Positions 25,229-35,747 of a DNA stretch of 64,000 nucleotides are shown here, piece after piece. The translations under genes and the position numbers were made by a program. Numbering within the stretch: the first letter of the stretch is position 1; each line of letters begins with the position of its first letter. The notes under the pieces are model-generated. The model saw only the letters and a list, made by a program, of their open reading frames with translations. It did no database searches and was not told the origin of the DNA. Source of the stretch: Cereibacter_A sp052244495 (GTDB taxonomy: Bacteria > Pseudomonadota > Alphaproteobacteria > Rhodobacterales > Rhodobacteraceae); NCBI GenBank assembly GCA_052244495.1, contig JBQPXH010000001.1; one strand, 5' to 3'.

Positions 25229-25795
25229 ATGAGCAGGACTATTTCGATGCAGAAGCTGAACCTCCGGAGGCGGGGGATCCTGTCGGCCGCGGCGGCGGCT
25301 TTCGCGGGCCTCGCCCTCGCGGGCGGTGTACGCGAGGCCGAGGCGGCGCGACAGGAGCCCGACGACTGGCGCAACCATTTCTCCACCCTCGAACACGGCG
25401 CGATCCTCGCCGATTTGCGGCAGCGGGTCGTGATCTTCTGGTCCGAGGATGGTGCCGTGCAGCGGCGCTATCCGACGGCCGTGCCCGCGGCGCGCGAGTT
25501 CTCGCGTCTGGGCGGGACCCGCGTCATCCGCAAGGTCGAGGGTCCGACGTGGCGTCCGACGCCTCTCATGCGCGAGCGCGATCCGGCCCTGCCCGCGAGC
25601 CTGCCCCCGGGGCCGGGCAACCCGTTCGGCAGCCACGCGCTGTATCTCGAGTGGGATCACTACCGCATCCACGGCACGGACGATCCGTCCCGCGTCGGAA
25701 GCACGCTGGCCCATGGCTGCATTGGCCTCGCGAACGCGCATATCGCCGAACTTTTCGGCCTCGCGACGATCGGCACGCAGGTCCGGCTGGTCTGA
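25229..25795 (+). CDS. L,D-transpeptidase family protein (YkuD domain)
   Basis: 188-residue exported protein. The N-terminus has a twin-arginine-like stretch (LRRRGILSAAAAAFAGLALAGG), and a YkuD domain covers about residues 60-188. The histidine motif YRIHGTDD and the catalytic cysteine in LAHGCIGLAN are both present. The canonical S-x-G-C-x-R here reads A-H-G-C-I-G, so the serine and arginine are replaced. It would form 3-3 peptidoglycan crosslinks or attach lipoproteins. The start could also be the ATG at 25247, which has AGGA at suitable spacing. Convergent with the acyltransferase. Confidence 0.88.
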   Translation: MSRTISMQKLNLRRRGILSAAAAAFAGLALAGGVREAEAARQEPDDWRNHFSTLEHGAILADLRQRVVIFWSEDGAVQRRYPTAVPAAREFSRLGGTRVIRKVEGPTWRPTPLMRERDPALPASLPPGPGNPFGSHALYLEWDHYRIHGTDDPSRVGSTLAHGCIGLANAHIAELFGLATIGTQVRLV

Positions 25796-25866
25796 CCGGC
25801 CGGCCTGCTGCCGGAACGTACCTCCGGCGCGATCCCGCGGGCGCGGGTTCGCCGCGGCCCGGTGTG

Positions 25867-26748
25867 TCAGGAGGCGCGCGAGACGCGCCAGCGCCGGTGG
25901 ATCCAGAACCACTGATCGAGATGGTCGCGCACCACGGCTTCCAAGGAGTCGTTCAGCGCCTGCGTCATCTCTTCGGCCGTGCTGTGCGGAATGGGTGCAT
26001 CGACGCGGATGTCGAAGTCGAGGCCGTTCTGCGCGCGGATCGCATAGACGGGCACCAGCGGCGCATCGTATTTCAGCGCCAGTTCTGCGGCCGAGAGCGC
26101 GGTGCGCGCCGGATGGCCGAAGAACTGCAGGATTGCGCCGCTGCGCATGTGAACGTCGATCAGCAGGCCCAGCATCCCGCCGCCGCGCAGGTGGCGGAGC
26201 ATTCCGGCCAGCCCTGCCTTTCCGCGTGGAAAGACCGGCCCCCCGATCGCGGCCATCGCCTGCACGTAGTGGTCGTTGAAATAGCGGTTGTTCATCGGCC
26301 GGTAGAGCCCGCCGATGCGGAACCCTCTGGCGAGCAAGGCCGCGCGGCTCGCGTCGTAATTGCCGAAGTGCCCCGTCACGAGGACGACCGGTCTGCCGGC
26401 CGCATGGGCCGCCTCGAGTGTCACGAGGCCGGGGCCGGTGAGCGGATTGCGGGCGGCGCGCGCGACGAAATCCGGCCCCGAGTAGGATTCGATGACAGCC
26501 CGGCCGACGTTCTCCGGCACCTTGCGCATGAGGCGCCGGACCTCGCCTGGGGGAAGCTCGGGGAGGATGCGGGAAAGGTTGTCCCGCACCCGGCGATCCC
26601 AGCCGGCAAGCGGGGCGATGATACGCGACATGACCCAGCCGCAGAGCGGGACGCGCCACCGATAGGGCAGGAGGAGAAGGGCGCCGATGAGGGCGCGCAG
26701 CAGTCGGTCCTGTGCCCAGGCGGCGGGTCCGGTTCGTCTCGAAGCCAT
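25867..26748 (-). CDS. LpxL/HtrB-type lysophospholipid or lipid A acyltransferase
   Basis: 293-residue membrane-associated acyltransferase. An N-terminal hydrophobic helix (about 15-35) is followed by the family's catalytic H-x4-D/E-like region VVLVTGHFGNYDASRAALLARG (near residue 120) and by GGLYRPMNNRYFNDHY (near 145). LIDVHMRSGAILQFFGHPA corresponds to the substrate-loop region. It may add a secondary acyl chain to lipid A or acylate a lysophospholipid such as an ornithine lipid precursor; sequence alone does not decide. Single gene, convergent with the L,D-transpeptidase. Confidence 0.87.
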   Translation of the reverse strand: MASRRTGPAAWAQDRLLRALIGALLLLPYRWRVPLCGWVMSRIIAPLAGWDRRVRDNLSRILPELPPGEVRRLMRKVPENVGRAVIESYSGPDFVARAARNPLTGPGLVTLEAAHAAGRPVVLVTGHFGNYDASRAALLARGFRIGGLYRPMNNRYFNDHYVQAMAAIGGPVFPRGKAGLAGMLRHLRGGGMLGLLIDVHMRSGAILQFFGHPARTALSAAELALKYDAPLVPVYAIRAQNGLDFDIRVDAPIPHSTAEEMTQALNDSLEAVVRDHLDQWFWIHRRWRVSRAS

Positions 26749-26888
26749 GGTCTCCGCGGCGACAGCCGCCGTTGTTCGTTGCGCCAGACATAGAGGCGCC
26801 GCCGCCGAACCTCAAGAAGACGGGATCGCTCAGCACACCGCGCGCTGTCGGCGGCCTGTCTCACCAGGGCATTGCCGGTTGGAATGGC

Positions 26889-27959
26889 TCAGTCGCCTTC
26901 CTCCTCGACCGTGAGCACAAGCTCGCCCGCCGCCTCGAGTTGCCGGATGCCCGCCACGATGGAGTTCATCGCCTCCTCGGTCTCCTTGTCCTTCACCTGA
27001 CCGCGCGCGGCCGCATCCTCGCGCAACGCCTGCGCCAGCCTCTGGGACATGTTCGAAAGCAGGAATTCCACCGCCTCTGTCAGGTCCGGCCGCGTGGAGG
27101 CGGCGGCAATGACCGTGACCAACCGTGACTGGTCCACCGCGCGGGCGATCTTCGGAATGTCGCGGGCGAGCACGCGCCTCGGGACATGCTCGAAGGTGAA
27201 GATCGCCTTCCTGACCTGTTCGGCAAAGGCGGAGTCGGTCTCCTCCAGCCCCTTGAGAACCTCGTCGCGCGTGAGCGCCGCGGAGACGTTCAGGATCGCG
27301 CCCACCCGTTCGACCGGAGTAGCCGTGAAGGCGCGGGGCGGTTCGGCGTCGAGCTGGGCCAGAAGCGAGAGGCCGATGCGGCGCACCGTCTCCGGCTCGA
27401 CCGAGCCTGTCATCGAGACGGCATACGCGACTCTGCGCGCCTTCTCGCCTGGCAGCTTGCCCAGCAGGTCGGCCGCCTTCGGCACCGGCAGCTTCGACAG
27501 CATCACCGCCGCCACTTCGACGCTCTCTTCCTCCAGCACCTTCAGGAGCGACTCGGCGGGCATCCCGGTCAAACGCTCCCATGGATCGCCCTTGATGCCG
27601 GCCTGGCGACGCAGCCGTGTGGCGGCTGCGGGGCTGATGTGGCCGTCCATGACGGCCAGCGCGCCGTCGAGGCCGCCTGGGAAGGAAAGTCCGACCGCTT
27701 CGAGTTCGCCGAGGAATTCCTCGACAACGGCGGTCATGGTGGCACGGTCGATGGTGCGCATCCGCGACATCTGCTCGGCCAGACCCTCCTGCATGTCGTC
27801 GGGCAGGGCGGTGAGCGGCAAGGGCGCACCTTCGGCCAGCAGAAGCCGGACGATGATGGCCGCCTTTTCGCGGCGGGAGAGGGCGCGCGGTTCGCCCTCG
27901 TCCCTTTCCATGGGAACGGCCCGCTGAACCGGGCGTATCCGTGCCAGAGCCTGTGCCAT
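26889..27959 (-). CDS. fliG: Flagellar motor switch protein FliG, isolated copy
   Basis: 356-residue FliG-like protein with N, middle and C domains. The N-domain covers about 25-120 (SRREKAAIIVRLLLAEG). The middle domain has a degenerate EHPQ-like motif (EESVEVAAVMLSKLPVPKAADLL). The C-terminal torque domain keeps FEHVPRRVLARDIPKIARAVD and the charged-helix region LLSNMSQRLAQALREDAAARG, so residues contacting the stator are largely conserved. In the sphaeroides group fliG genes normally lie in large fla clusters; no other flagellar gene is nearby. Its 3' end lies 140 bases from the acyltransferase start. Confidence 0.85.
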   Translation of the reverse strand: MAQALARIRPVQRAVPMERDEGEPRALSRREKAAIIVRLLLAEGAPLPLTALPDDMQEGLAEQMSRMRTIDRATMTAVVEEFLGELEAVGLSFPGGLDGALAVMDGHISPAAATRLRRQAGIKGDPWERLTGMPAESLLKVLEEESVEVAAVMLSKLPVPKAADLLGKLPGEKARRVAYAVSMTGSVEPETVRRIGLSLLAQLDAEPPRAFTATPVERVGAILNVSAALTRDEVLKGLEETDSAFAEQVRKAIFTFEHVPRRVLARDIPKIARAVDQSRLVTVIAAASTRPDLTEAVEFLLSNMSQRLAQALREDAAARGQVKDKETEEAMNSIVAGIRQLEAAGELVLTVEEEGD

Positions 27960-28018
27960 GCTGCCCCGAATCGCTGTCTCTACCGGGGCAGGATGGCGCG
28001 CGGGCGGTTAACGGCGCC

Positions 28019-28174
28019 TTAGCCGGTCACGGTGGTGCAGGCTTTCGCCACCGGGTCGTAGACCTGACCGTCGCCGCAGACGGAGGCGGTGGTCTGGTGC
28101 TTCATCGGGCAATCCGCCATCGCCAGCGCGGGGGCCGCGATGAGGGCGAGGGTCGTGAGGGTCAGCTTCGTCAT
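28019..28174 (-). CDS. Small secreted cysteine-containing protein
   Basis: 51-residue protein: a clear Sec signal peptide (MTKLTLTTLALIAAPALAMA) followed by a 31-residue mature part with three cysteines (DCPMKHQTTASVCGDGQVYD then PVAKACTTVTG). A strong ribosome site AGGAGG lies 4 bases before the ATG. It is separated from purB by a hairpin and from fliG by about 60 bases. I do not recognise the family; three cysteines leave one unpaired, possibly for a metal or an intermolecular disulfide. Confidence 0.82.
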   Translation of the reverse strand: MTKLTLTTLALIAAPALAMADCPMKHQTTASVCGDGQVYDPVAKACTTVTG

Positions 28175-28241
28175 TCGGTCCTCCTGTGGGGTTGGATGGC
28201 AAAGTCCGTCTCAATCGCACGGTGAAGAGGCTAACATGATT

Positions 28242-28268
28242 CGCCCCGCAGCGAGAGGCTGCGGGGCG
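28242..28268 (-). terminator. Hairpin terminator downstream of purB
   Basis: Perfect 10-base inverted repeat CGCCCCGCAG / CTGCGGGGCG around a 7-base loop, starting 20 bases past the purB stop on the minus strand. The sequence after the stem on the minus strand is AATCATG, so it has no strong U-tract. It likely separates purB from the small secreted protein gene. Confidence 0.6.
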
Positions 28269-28287
28269 TCACGCACGCGTGAGGCGA

Positions 28288-29592
<1,305 letters not shown>

Positions 29593-29810
29593 CGGCCTCT
29601 CCTTCTAGCGGCGGGGTCGCCTTAGCGCCGGGCGCCGGTGCTGGCAAGGCTCGCACGTCGGAGAAGCGGAGAAGGCGGCTTATGCCCGGCGGCGGCGCGG
29701 TCTGGCCGCGCCGGGCACCCGGACCCTTCGCTGATCCATGCCGCGGCACCTGCCGGCAAGGCGGCGCGGCGTTCCGACAGCGGTGGGCAGATGCCGCGAG
29801 AGCGGGCCGG

Positions 29811-30071
29811 TCAGAGCGGCTCGGCGTCGCGATAAAGCTCCCATTCCTCGAGGGTGCGGCCGTCGGGAAGGTGGCAGTAGCCCGATCTGCCTGTGCCTTC
29901 GGTGCGGATCTCGAGCCGGCCCCCCTGTCGTCCGCAATAGACCGATGCCGGGTTGGCCATCCCGGGGCGGTGCAGGTCCGTCCCTCCGGCGGAGGGCGCA
30001 GGATCGGGATCGCCGCCGCCACAGGCGGGCAGGGCAAGAAGCAGAAGGATAGGCAGTTTCGGGATGTTCAT
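29811..30071 (-). CDS. DUF333 lipoprotein
   Basis: 86-residue small lipoprotein. The signal peptide MNIPKLPILLLLALPAC ends in a lipobox-like LPAC (cysteine 17), then a proline-rich spacer, then a DUF333 domain (about 40-80): NPASVYCGRQGGRLEIRT followed by GYCHLPDGRTLEEWELYR. The two cysteines at 46 and 66 are family-typical and probably form a disulfide. The start at 30071 is chosen because the lipoprotein signal begins there; upstream in-frame codons are not homologous to anything. Function of DUF333 proteins is unknown; several are outer-membrane lipoproteins. Confidence 0.82.
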   Translation of the reverse strand: MNIPKLPILLLLALPACGGGDPDPAPSAGGTDLHRPGMANPASVYCGRQGGRLEIRTEGTGRSGYCHLPDGRTLEEWELYRDAEPL

Positions 30072-30324
30072 GGAAAGGGCTTTCGGCAGATGCGGAGGTG
30101 TCCGGAACGGCAAGGGCGATCTTCGCCTCGGCATCGACCGGCCGCAAGCGCGGAAGGCGTCGCCCCGCGTGGGACGACGCCTCCTGCGCAGGAAGGCGCG
30201 CGCGACGGTCGCCCGTAGACCCGGGATCGGATTGCGGATCCTGCCCCGCACTCGTGCCCGCACTGTCAGATGTGCGACGATGGATGCGCCGTGGCCGCCG
30301 GCGGTGCCCGTTCCTGTGCGGCGA

Positions 30325-33300
30325 TCATTCGGCGGGCGATTGCTCCACCGGCCGGGCACCGGATTGCGCCGCCTCGTGCAGCTCGCGCATGAGGCGGGCC
30401 TGCTCCTCTGCCTTCGGCTTCGACAGGCCGGCGAGAAGGAGATAGGCCACCGGCGTGAGGTAGAGCGTGGCCACTGTGGCGAGCCCGAGGCCCCCCACGA
30501 TGATCCAGCCCAGCACCTCGCGCGCCTCGGCGCCCGCGCCGAAGGCGAGGACGAGGGGCAGGCCGCCCAGAACCGTCGCGATCATGGTCATCATCACGGG
30601 ACGCAGGCGGATGGCGCAGGCATCCTCGATGGCGCGCCGCACCCCGTGCCCCTCGTCGCGGAGCTGGTTGGCGAATTCGACGATGAGGATGCCGTTCTTC
30701 GCCATGATCCCCACAAGCAGCACGAGGCCGATCTGGCTGTAGACGTTGAGGCTTCCGCCAGTGAGCACCAGCGCGAAGACCGCGCAGGCCAGCCCCAGCG
30801 GCACCGTCGCCATGACGATGAAGGCCGAGACGAAGCTCTCGAACTGGGCGGCCAGCACGAGGAGAACGATGACGATGGCGAAGCCGAAGGTGGCCGTGAG
30901 GCCGGACGAGGTCTCGCCCAGAGTCGCCGCCTCGGCGAGCGGCTCGATCCGGCTGTCGCCGGGCAGGATGTCGGCGGCAAGGCGCTCCACCTCGTCCAGC
31001 GCCTCGCCGAGCGCCATCCCGGGCGTCAGGCCGGCCGTGATCGGCACGGCGCGCAGCTGACCCTCGCGCGACAGTTCCGGCGCGACGGCGCGCTCGGTCA
31101 GAGTCACGAAGCTCGAGATCGGCACCATTTTACCGTCGCCCGCCTGCACGAAGATCCGCTCGAGATCGCCCGGATCGTTCACCGGTTCGGTCGTCGACAG
31201 CATCTGGATGTCGTAGCTCGAGTCGTCGAGGAAGATCGTCCCCACCGTCCGGCCGTCAAGCACCGCCTGCAGCGCCTCGCCGAGGCCGGTGATCTCGATC
31301 CCGAGGTCCGAGGCCCGCGTGCGGTCCACCTCGATGAAGAGCTGGGGCTGCGTCGTCTCGTAGCCGAGGCGCACCTGCCCGAAGGCCGGGTTCTCCTCCA
31401 TCCGGTCCACGAGTTCCTGCGCGCTTTCGGCGAGGCGGGCGTAGCTGTCGCCGACCACCGCGAAGCTGAGCCCCTGTCCCGCGCCGCGCACGCCGAGCGA
31501 GTTCGGCTGGATGGCGAAGGCGCGGATGCCCACGATGCTGCGCAGGCCCCTGTTCAGCTCTTCCGCGATCTCCTGCTGGCTGCGCTCGCGCGCCTCCCAC
31601 GGGGCGAGGGTCATCACCATGAAGCCGCGGTTGTCGCGACTGCCCGAGCCTGCGATGGCGAAGACGTTGACCACCTCTCCCCTCTCGCGGAAGGGCCGGA
31701 TCAGGTCCTCGATCTGGCGCATCTTGCGGTCGGTGTATTCGAGGGCGACGCCCTGCGGTGCCTGTACCGACATCAGGATCACCGAGCGGTCCTCGGGCGG
31801 CGTCAGTTCCTGCTTCAGCGTGCCGAAGAGGAAGGCAGCGGTAAGCGCAAACGCCCCGGCAAGCGCGAGGATCACGAAGGGGGCGTCGAGTGCCCAGTGC
31901 AGCGTCCGCCGGTAGAAGGCCGCGAGCGTCCGGCCGAGCCACACCACCGGGCCGCGGCCTTCCTCGGCACCGCCGCGCAGGAGACGGCTCGCGAGGACGG
32001 GGCAGAGGCTCAGGGCCGTGACGGAGGAGAGCAGGACCGAGATCGCTAGGGTGAAGCCGAACTCGCGGAAGAGGCCGCCCGTCTGGCCGGGCAGGAACGA
32101 GAGCGGGATGAAGACGGCCGCAAGGGTGGTCGTCGTGGCGATGACCGCGAAGAACACCTGCTGCGTGCCCAGAACCGCCGCCGCGCGCGCGCCCATCCCC
32201 TGCGAGCGCCAGCGCACGATGTTCTCCAGCACCACGATCGCATCGTCCACCACCATCCCCGTGGCGAGGACCAGCGCGAGCAGGGTCAGGATGTTGATCG
32301 AGAAGCCGACGAGCCAGATCGCGGCCAGGGTGCCGATCAGCGCCACCGGAATGGCGAGCGTCGGGATCAGCGTGGCGCGCATGTCGCGCAGGAAGAGGAA
32401 GATGATCGCGACGACGATCAAAGTCGACAGTCCGAGCGCGATCTCGACCTCGTGGATCGCGCCGTTGATGAAGGTGGCGTCGTCCGAGGTCACGAAGATG
32501 CGCACGTCGTCGGGCAGGTCGGCCTGCAGGCCCGCCACGATCTCGCGCACCGCCGTCGAGATCTCGAGGGTATTGCTCTGCGCCTGCCGGATGATGCCGA
32601 GGCCCACGCCGGTCTGCCCGTTCGCGCGCAGGTAGGAGGCGCCCGGCTCGGGACCGAGCTCGACCGAGGCCACGTCGCCCAGCCTCACGTCCGGCGCGAT
32701 CTCCAGCGCCTCGAAGGCCTCGGGCGTCGTGACCGTGGCGGTGGTGCGCACCACGAGGCTCTGGCGATCCGAGCTGAGCGATCCCGCAGGCGCGTCATAG
32801 GAGACATTGGCGAGCGCGTCCCGCAGATCCGCCAGCGTCAGCCCGCGCGAGGCGAGCAGCATCTGGTCGATGTCCACCCGGAAGATCGGCGCACGGTCGC
32901 CGTAGATCTGCAGGTCGGCCACGCCGGGTGCGGCGAGAAGGCGGCTCTCGATCTGGTCCTCGACGAGCTGGGTGAGGTCCTGCGCCGAGCGCCGCGGCGA
33001 GGTGACCGCGACGCGCATCACGGCCTCGGAATTCGCATCCGCCTTCACGATCCGGGGCTCTTCCGCATCGTCGGGCAGGTTGTTGCGGATGCGCGAAATC
33101 GAGTCGCGCATGTCGCTCGCCGCCACGTCGAGATCGGTGTCGTCGTTGAACTCGACCGTGACCTGGCTGCGCCCGAAGCGAGAGTTCGACGAGATCGACT
33201 TGACGCCCGCCACGCGCGAGGCTGCGCCCTCGATCTCGTCCGTCACCTCCTGGTCGATGGTCTCGGACGAGGCACCCTCGAACTCCGTTGTCACGGTGAT

Positions 33301-33471
33301 GACCGGGCTGTCCACGTCGGGCAACTCGCGCACGTCGGCGCCGTAGAGGGCGGCGAGGCCCGCGATCAGGATAAGGGCGTTGAGGACGAAGGCGAGGATC
33401 GGCCTGCGGATGAAGAGCGCGGTGTTGGAATGGGCAAGCTCGTGCTCGTCGGGTTCGGGAAGGGTGGACAT
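30325..33471 (-). CDS. RND family efflux transporter, inner-membrane pump (HAE1-like)
   Basis: 1048-residue AcrB/MdtB-like proton-driven pump with twelve membrane helices and two large periplasmic loops. The proton-relay motif GMVVDDAIVVLENIVR lies around residues 400-415. N-terminal FIRRPILAFVLNALILIAGLAAL and periplasmic RVAGVKSISSNSRFG are typical of the HAE1 group. It would export hydrophobic or amphiphilic toxins across the envelope with the adjacent membrane-fusion protein and an outer-membrane channel encoded elsewhere. It starts 4 bases after the fusion-protein stop, so the two are one operon; no local regulator is seen. Confidence 0.96.
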   Translation of the reverse strand: MSTLPEPDEHELAHSNTALFIRRPILAFVLNALILIAGLAALYGADVRELPDVDSPVITVTTEFEGASSETIDQEVTDEIEGAASRVAGVKSISSNSRFGRSQVTVEFNDDTDLDVAASDMRDSISRIRNNLPDDAEEPRIVKADANSEAVMRVAVTSPRRSAQDLTQLVEDQIESRLLAAPGVADLQIYGDRAPIFRVDIDQMLLASRGLTLADLRDALANVSYDAPAGSLSSDRQSLVVRTTATVTTPEAFEALEIAPDVRLGDVASVELGPEPGASYLRANGQTGVGLGIIRQAQSNTLEISTAVREIVAGLQADLPDDVRIFVTSDDATFINGAIHEVEIALGLSTLIVVAIIFLFLRDMRATLIPTLAIPVALIGTLAAIWLVGFSINILTLLALVLATGMVVDDAIVVLENIVRWRSQGMGARAAAVLGTQQVFFAVIATTTTLAAVFIPLSFLPGQTGGLFREFGFTLAISVLLSSVTALSLCPVLASRLLRGGAEEGRGPVVWLGRTLAAFYRRTLHWALDAPFVILALAGAFALTAAFLFGTLKQELTPPEDRSVILMSVQAPQGVALEYTDRKMRQIEDLIRPFRERGEVVNVFAIAGSGSRDNRGFMVMTLAPWEARERSQQEIAEELNRGLRSIVGIRAFAIQPNSLGVRGAGQGLSFAVVGDSYARLAESAQELVDRMEENPAFGQVRLGYETTQPQLFIEVDRTRASDLGIEITGLGEALQAVLDGRTVGTIFLDDSSYDIQMLSTTEPVNDPGDLERIFVQAGDGKMVPISSFVTLTERAVAPELSREGQLRAVPITAGLTPGMALGEALDEVERLAADILPGDSRIEPLAEAATLGETSSGLTATFGFAIVIVLLVLAAQFESFVSAFIVMATVPLGLACAVFALVLTGGSLNVYSQIGLVLLVGIMAKNGILIVEFANQLRDEGHGVRRAIEDACAIRLRPVMMTMIATVLGGLPLVLAFGAGAEAREVLGWIIVGGLGLATVATLYLTPVAYLLLAGLSKPKAEEQARLMRELHEAAQSGARPVEQSPAE

Positions 33472-33475
33472 GGCG

Positions 33476-34642
33476 TCAGCTCTTCGAGCCGGCGGGGGCG
33501 GTTCCGTCCGGCGGCTCGACGATCTCGACGGGGCCGTTGGGCCTGAGGGTCTGCACCCCCTCGATCACCACGAGGTCGTCCGGCCGCAGCGTGGCCTGGA
33601 TCAGCACGGCATCCGCGTCGCGCTGAAGGATCCGCACCGGCACCCGCTGTGCCCGGCCCTCGCGCACCACCCAGACGAAGGCCCCTTCCGAGCCCCACTG
33701 GATCGCGAGCGGATCGACCGCGGGCCGCGGCTCGCCGGGAAGCTCCAGCCGGATCGAGAAGGACATGCCGGCGCGGTGACGGTCATCGGCATTCGGGATG
33801 GTGGCGCGGATGCGGAGGGTCCGGCTCGCCTCGTCCACCCGGTTGTCGAGCGCGCTGATCCGGCCCTCCAGCGGGTCCCGGGCGCCCGAGAGCGGCGTCG
33901 CGGTCACTCTGTCGCCGATGCCGACCTGACCCACGACCCGCTCGGGGACGCGGAAATCGACGAGGAGGCTCGATCGGTCGTCGAGCTCGGTGATCACGTC
34001 GCCGCGGCTGATCTGGTCGCCGACCTCGAATTCGATGATGCCGACCCAGCCGTCGAAAGGCGCGAGCATGCGATGCTGCGAAAGCTCGAACCGTGCCTGC
34101 TGCAGCTCGAGTTCGGCGGTTTTGACGGCAAGGAGCGCTTCCTGCCGGGCAAGGTCACTGGTGACGCCCGATCCGGCGAGGCGTTGCGCCCGATCCAGAT
34201 CCTCGCGGGCATCGGCGAGGATGAGTTCGGCGCGGTCGACCGCGATGCGCGCGGCTTCGCTCTCGAGCGAGGCGATGAGGTCGCCCGCCGAGACGCGGCT
34301 GCCCGGACCGACGGCGATCTCCTCGATGCGGCCTTCGACCTCCGGTGCGACGGTCACGGCGCGCACGGCGCGGGCGCTGCCCACGGCCGTCACGATGGCG
34401 TTGAGCGCCCGCTCCTCTGCCGGCTGCGCGATCACCCGCGTCGTCGGCGCGCCGCCCGCGCCGCCGGGCCCGGGGGCGGCCAGGGCCTCGGAGTCCTGCG
34501 CGACGATGCCCAGGCGCTCCATCGGGCCGAGCAGTCCGACGCGCTCCAGCACCGGCCGCGCCGCGGGCACGTAGAGCACCCAGATGATCAGCACCGCCCC
34601 GGCGACTGCCAGAACGAGCAGGCCCTGCTTCACCAGTGACAT
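33476..34642 (-). CDS. RND efflux periplasmic adaptor (HlyD/MFP family)
   Basis: 388-residue membrane-fusion protein: N-terminal membrane anchor (SLVKQGLLVLAVAGAVLIIWVLYV in part), lipoyl-like half motifs (VEGRIEEIAVGPGSRVSAGD and MLAPFDGWVGIIEFEVGDQI), an alpha-helical hairpin of coiled coil between them (about 140-185), and a beta-barrel domain. The first lipoyl half lies near residue 100. The start at 34642 is used because GAGGAG precedes it and the anchor follows at once; an upstream in-frame start at 34804 gives an arginine-rich non-homologous tail. Divergent from the gene at 34882. Confidence 0.95.
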   Translation of the reverse strand: MSLVKQGLLVLAVAGAVLIIWVLYVPAARPVLERVGLLGPMERLGIVAQDSEALAAPGPGGAGGAPTTRVIAQPAEERALNAIVTAVGSARAVRAVTVAPEVEGRIEEIAVGPGSRVSAGDLIASLESEAARIAVDRAELILADAREDLDRAQRLAGSGVTSDLARQEALLAVKTAELELQQARFELSQHRMLAPFDGWVGIIEFEVGDQISRGDVITELDDRSSLLVDFRVPERVVGQVGIGDRVTATPLSGARDPLEGRISALDNRVDEASRTLRIRATIPNADDRHRAGMSFSIRLELPGEPRPAVDPLAIQWGSEGAFVWVVREGRAQRVPVRILQRDADAVLIQATLRPDDLVVIEGVQTLRPNGPVEIVEPPDGTAPAGSKS

Positions 34643-34881
34643 CGTCTCTCCTCGGTTTCCGCGGTCCTGATACGCCCGAACCGGCCTGTTCCGTCGCTTT
34701 CTTCTAGCGCGCCTTGACCGCAGGTCGCGGCGCATCTCTCGCGAAGCCGTGCACATCATGCCACATATTCGTGATCTGCTTTCCGCCTGAACAATGGACA
34801 TCACACAGCCGTGCGCGGCCAGCGGGAACTTGAAAGCCGGACCGCGCTCCTATCATTCAGACGTGAAGGAGTGCGAGGCCC

Positions 34882-35553
34882 ATGTTCATCGTCAGCCCGT
34901 CGACCATCTGGAACCGGAATGCGCTGGAGACCCGGCAGGTGCCCCGGCGGATCTTCGGCCGGGTGACGCTGCTTCCACGGCGGGGCTTTCCCCTGCGGCT
35001 GATCTGGCGGATGGTGTTCGAGGCGCAGATGCTGCGGTTCCTCGCCGTGCTCGCGCCCTTCGTGGCCGCCATGCTCGTCTGGCCGCAAAGCGCCATCGCC
35101 ATCGCGCAGGCCCCGCTCCTGATGATCGTGGCGATCCTGTTCGTGGAGACGAACGTGCTGCGCATCCCCAAGGAGCGGCGTGCGAAGCTGATCGACCAGG
35201 CCGAGGCGGATCGCGGGCTCGACCTGCTTCAGGTTCGCGGCCGTGCGATCCTGACGCGCATCGCGGCGCGGCGGCAGCTGAAGACCGGCGTGCTGCATCT
35301 GGTGATCGAGCAGTCCGACATGGCCTACATCACGCCGCTGACCTTCGTTTCGGTCCAGTCCGAGGCCGGACCGGAAGTCGTGCGCCTGAGCCGCGAGGAA
35401 GAGGCGATGATCCGCAAGGATCTGTTCGGGGCGCCGCTGACCGAGCAGAAGCTGCTGAAGATCAACCTTTTCGAGAACGTGTTCCTGCGCGACGTGACGC
35501 TCGACATGCGGGGCGTGTCCGCCCATGCGCGGCTGGCGGCGCTGTCGGGTTGA
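34882..35553 (+). CDS. Conserved hypothetical membrane-associated protein
   Basis: 223-residue protein I do not recognise. Residues 50-90 are hydrophobic (MLRFLAVLAPFVAAMLVW, then IAIAQAPLLMIVAILFVET), suggesting two membrane helices near the N-terminus, followed by a soluble C-terminal half (about 95-223) with alternating charged helices and beta strands. The ATG follows a GAGG site. Divergent from the RND adaptor, with about 240 bases between the starts. No signal peptide or catalytic motif is apparent. Confidence 0.8.
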   Translation: MFIVSPSTIWNRNALETRQVPRRIFGRVTLLPRRGFPLRLIWRMVFEAQMLRFLAVLAPFVAAMLVWPQSAIAIAQAPLLMIVAILFVETNVLRIPKERRAKLIDQAEADRGLDLLQVRGRAILTRIAARRQLKTGVLHLVIEQSDMAYITPLTFVSVQSEAGPEVVRLSREEEAMIRKDLFGAPLTEQKLLKINLFENVFLRDVTLDMRGVSAHARLAALSG

Positions 35554-35747
35554 GCGAACCCCGGCGGCGTCTTCCTCCTTTCCAGGTGCAGAAAGGGTTC
35601 GGGTCCGACCTCTGGCAGAGGTGAACGCTCGCGGTCGGCGAGCGAGGCCGTCGGTCGCGGCAGGCGGGGCAGCCAAGGACGGGGCCGACGGAGGTGTTCG
35701 GCGGACGAAGCTCGGGATGCGGCCGAAGAGGAGGGGACGGCTGTCAT

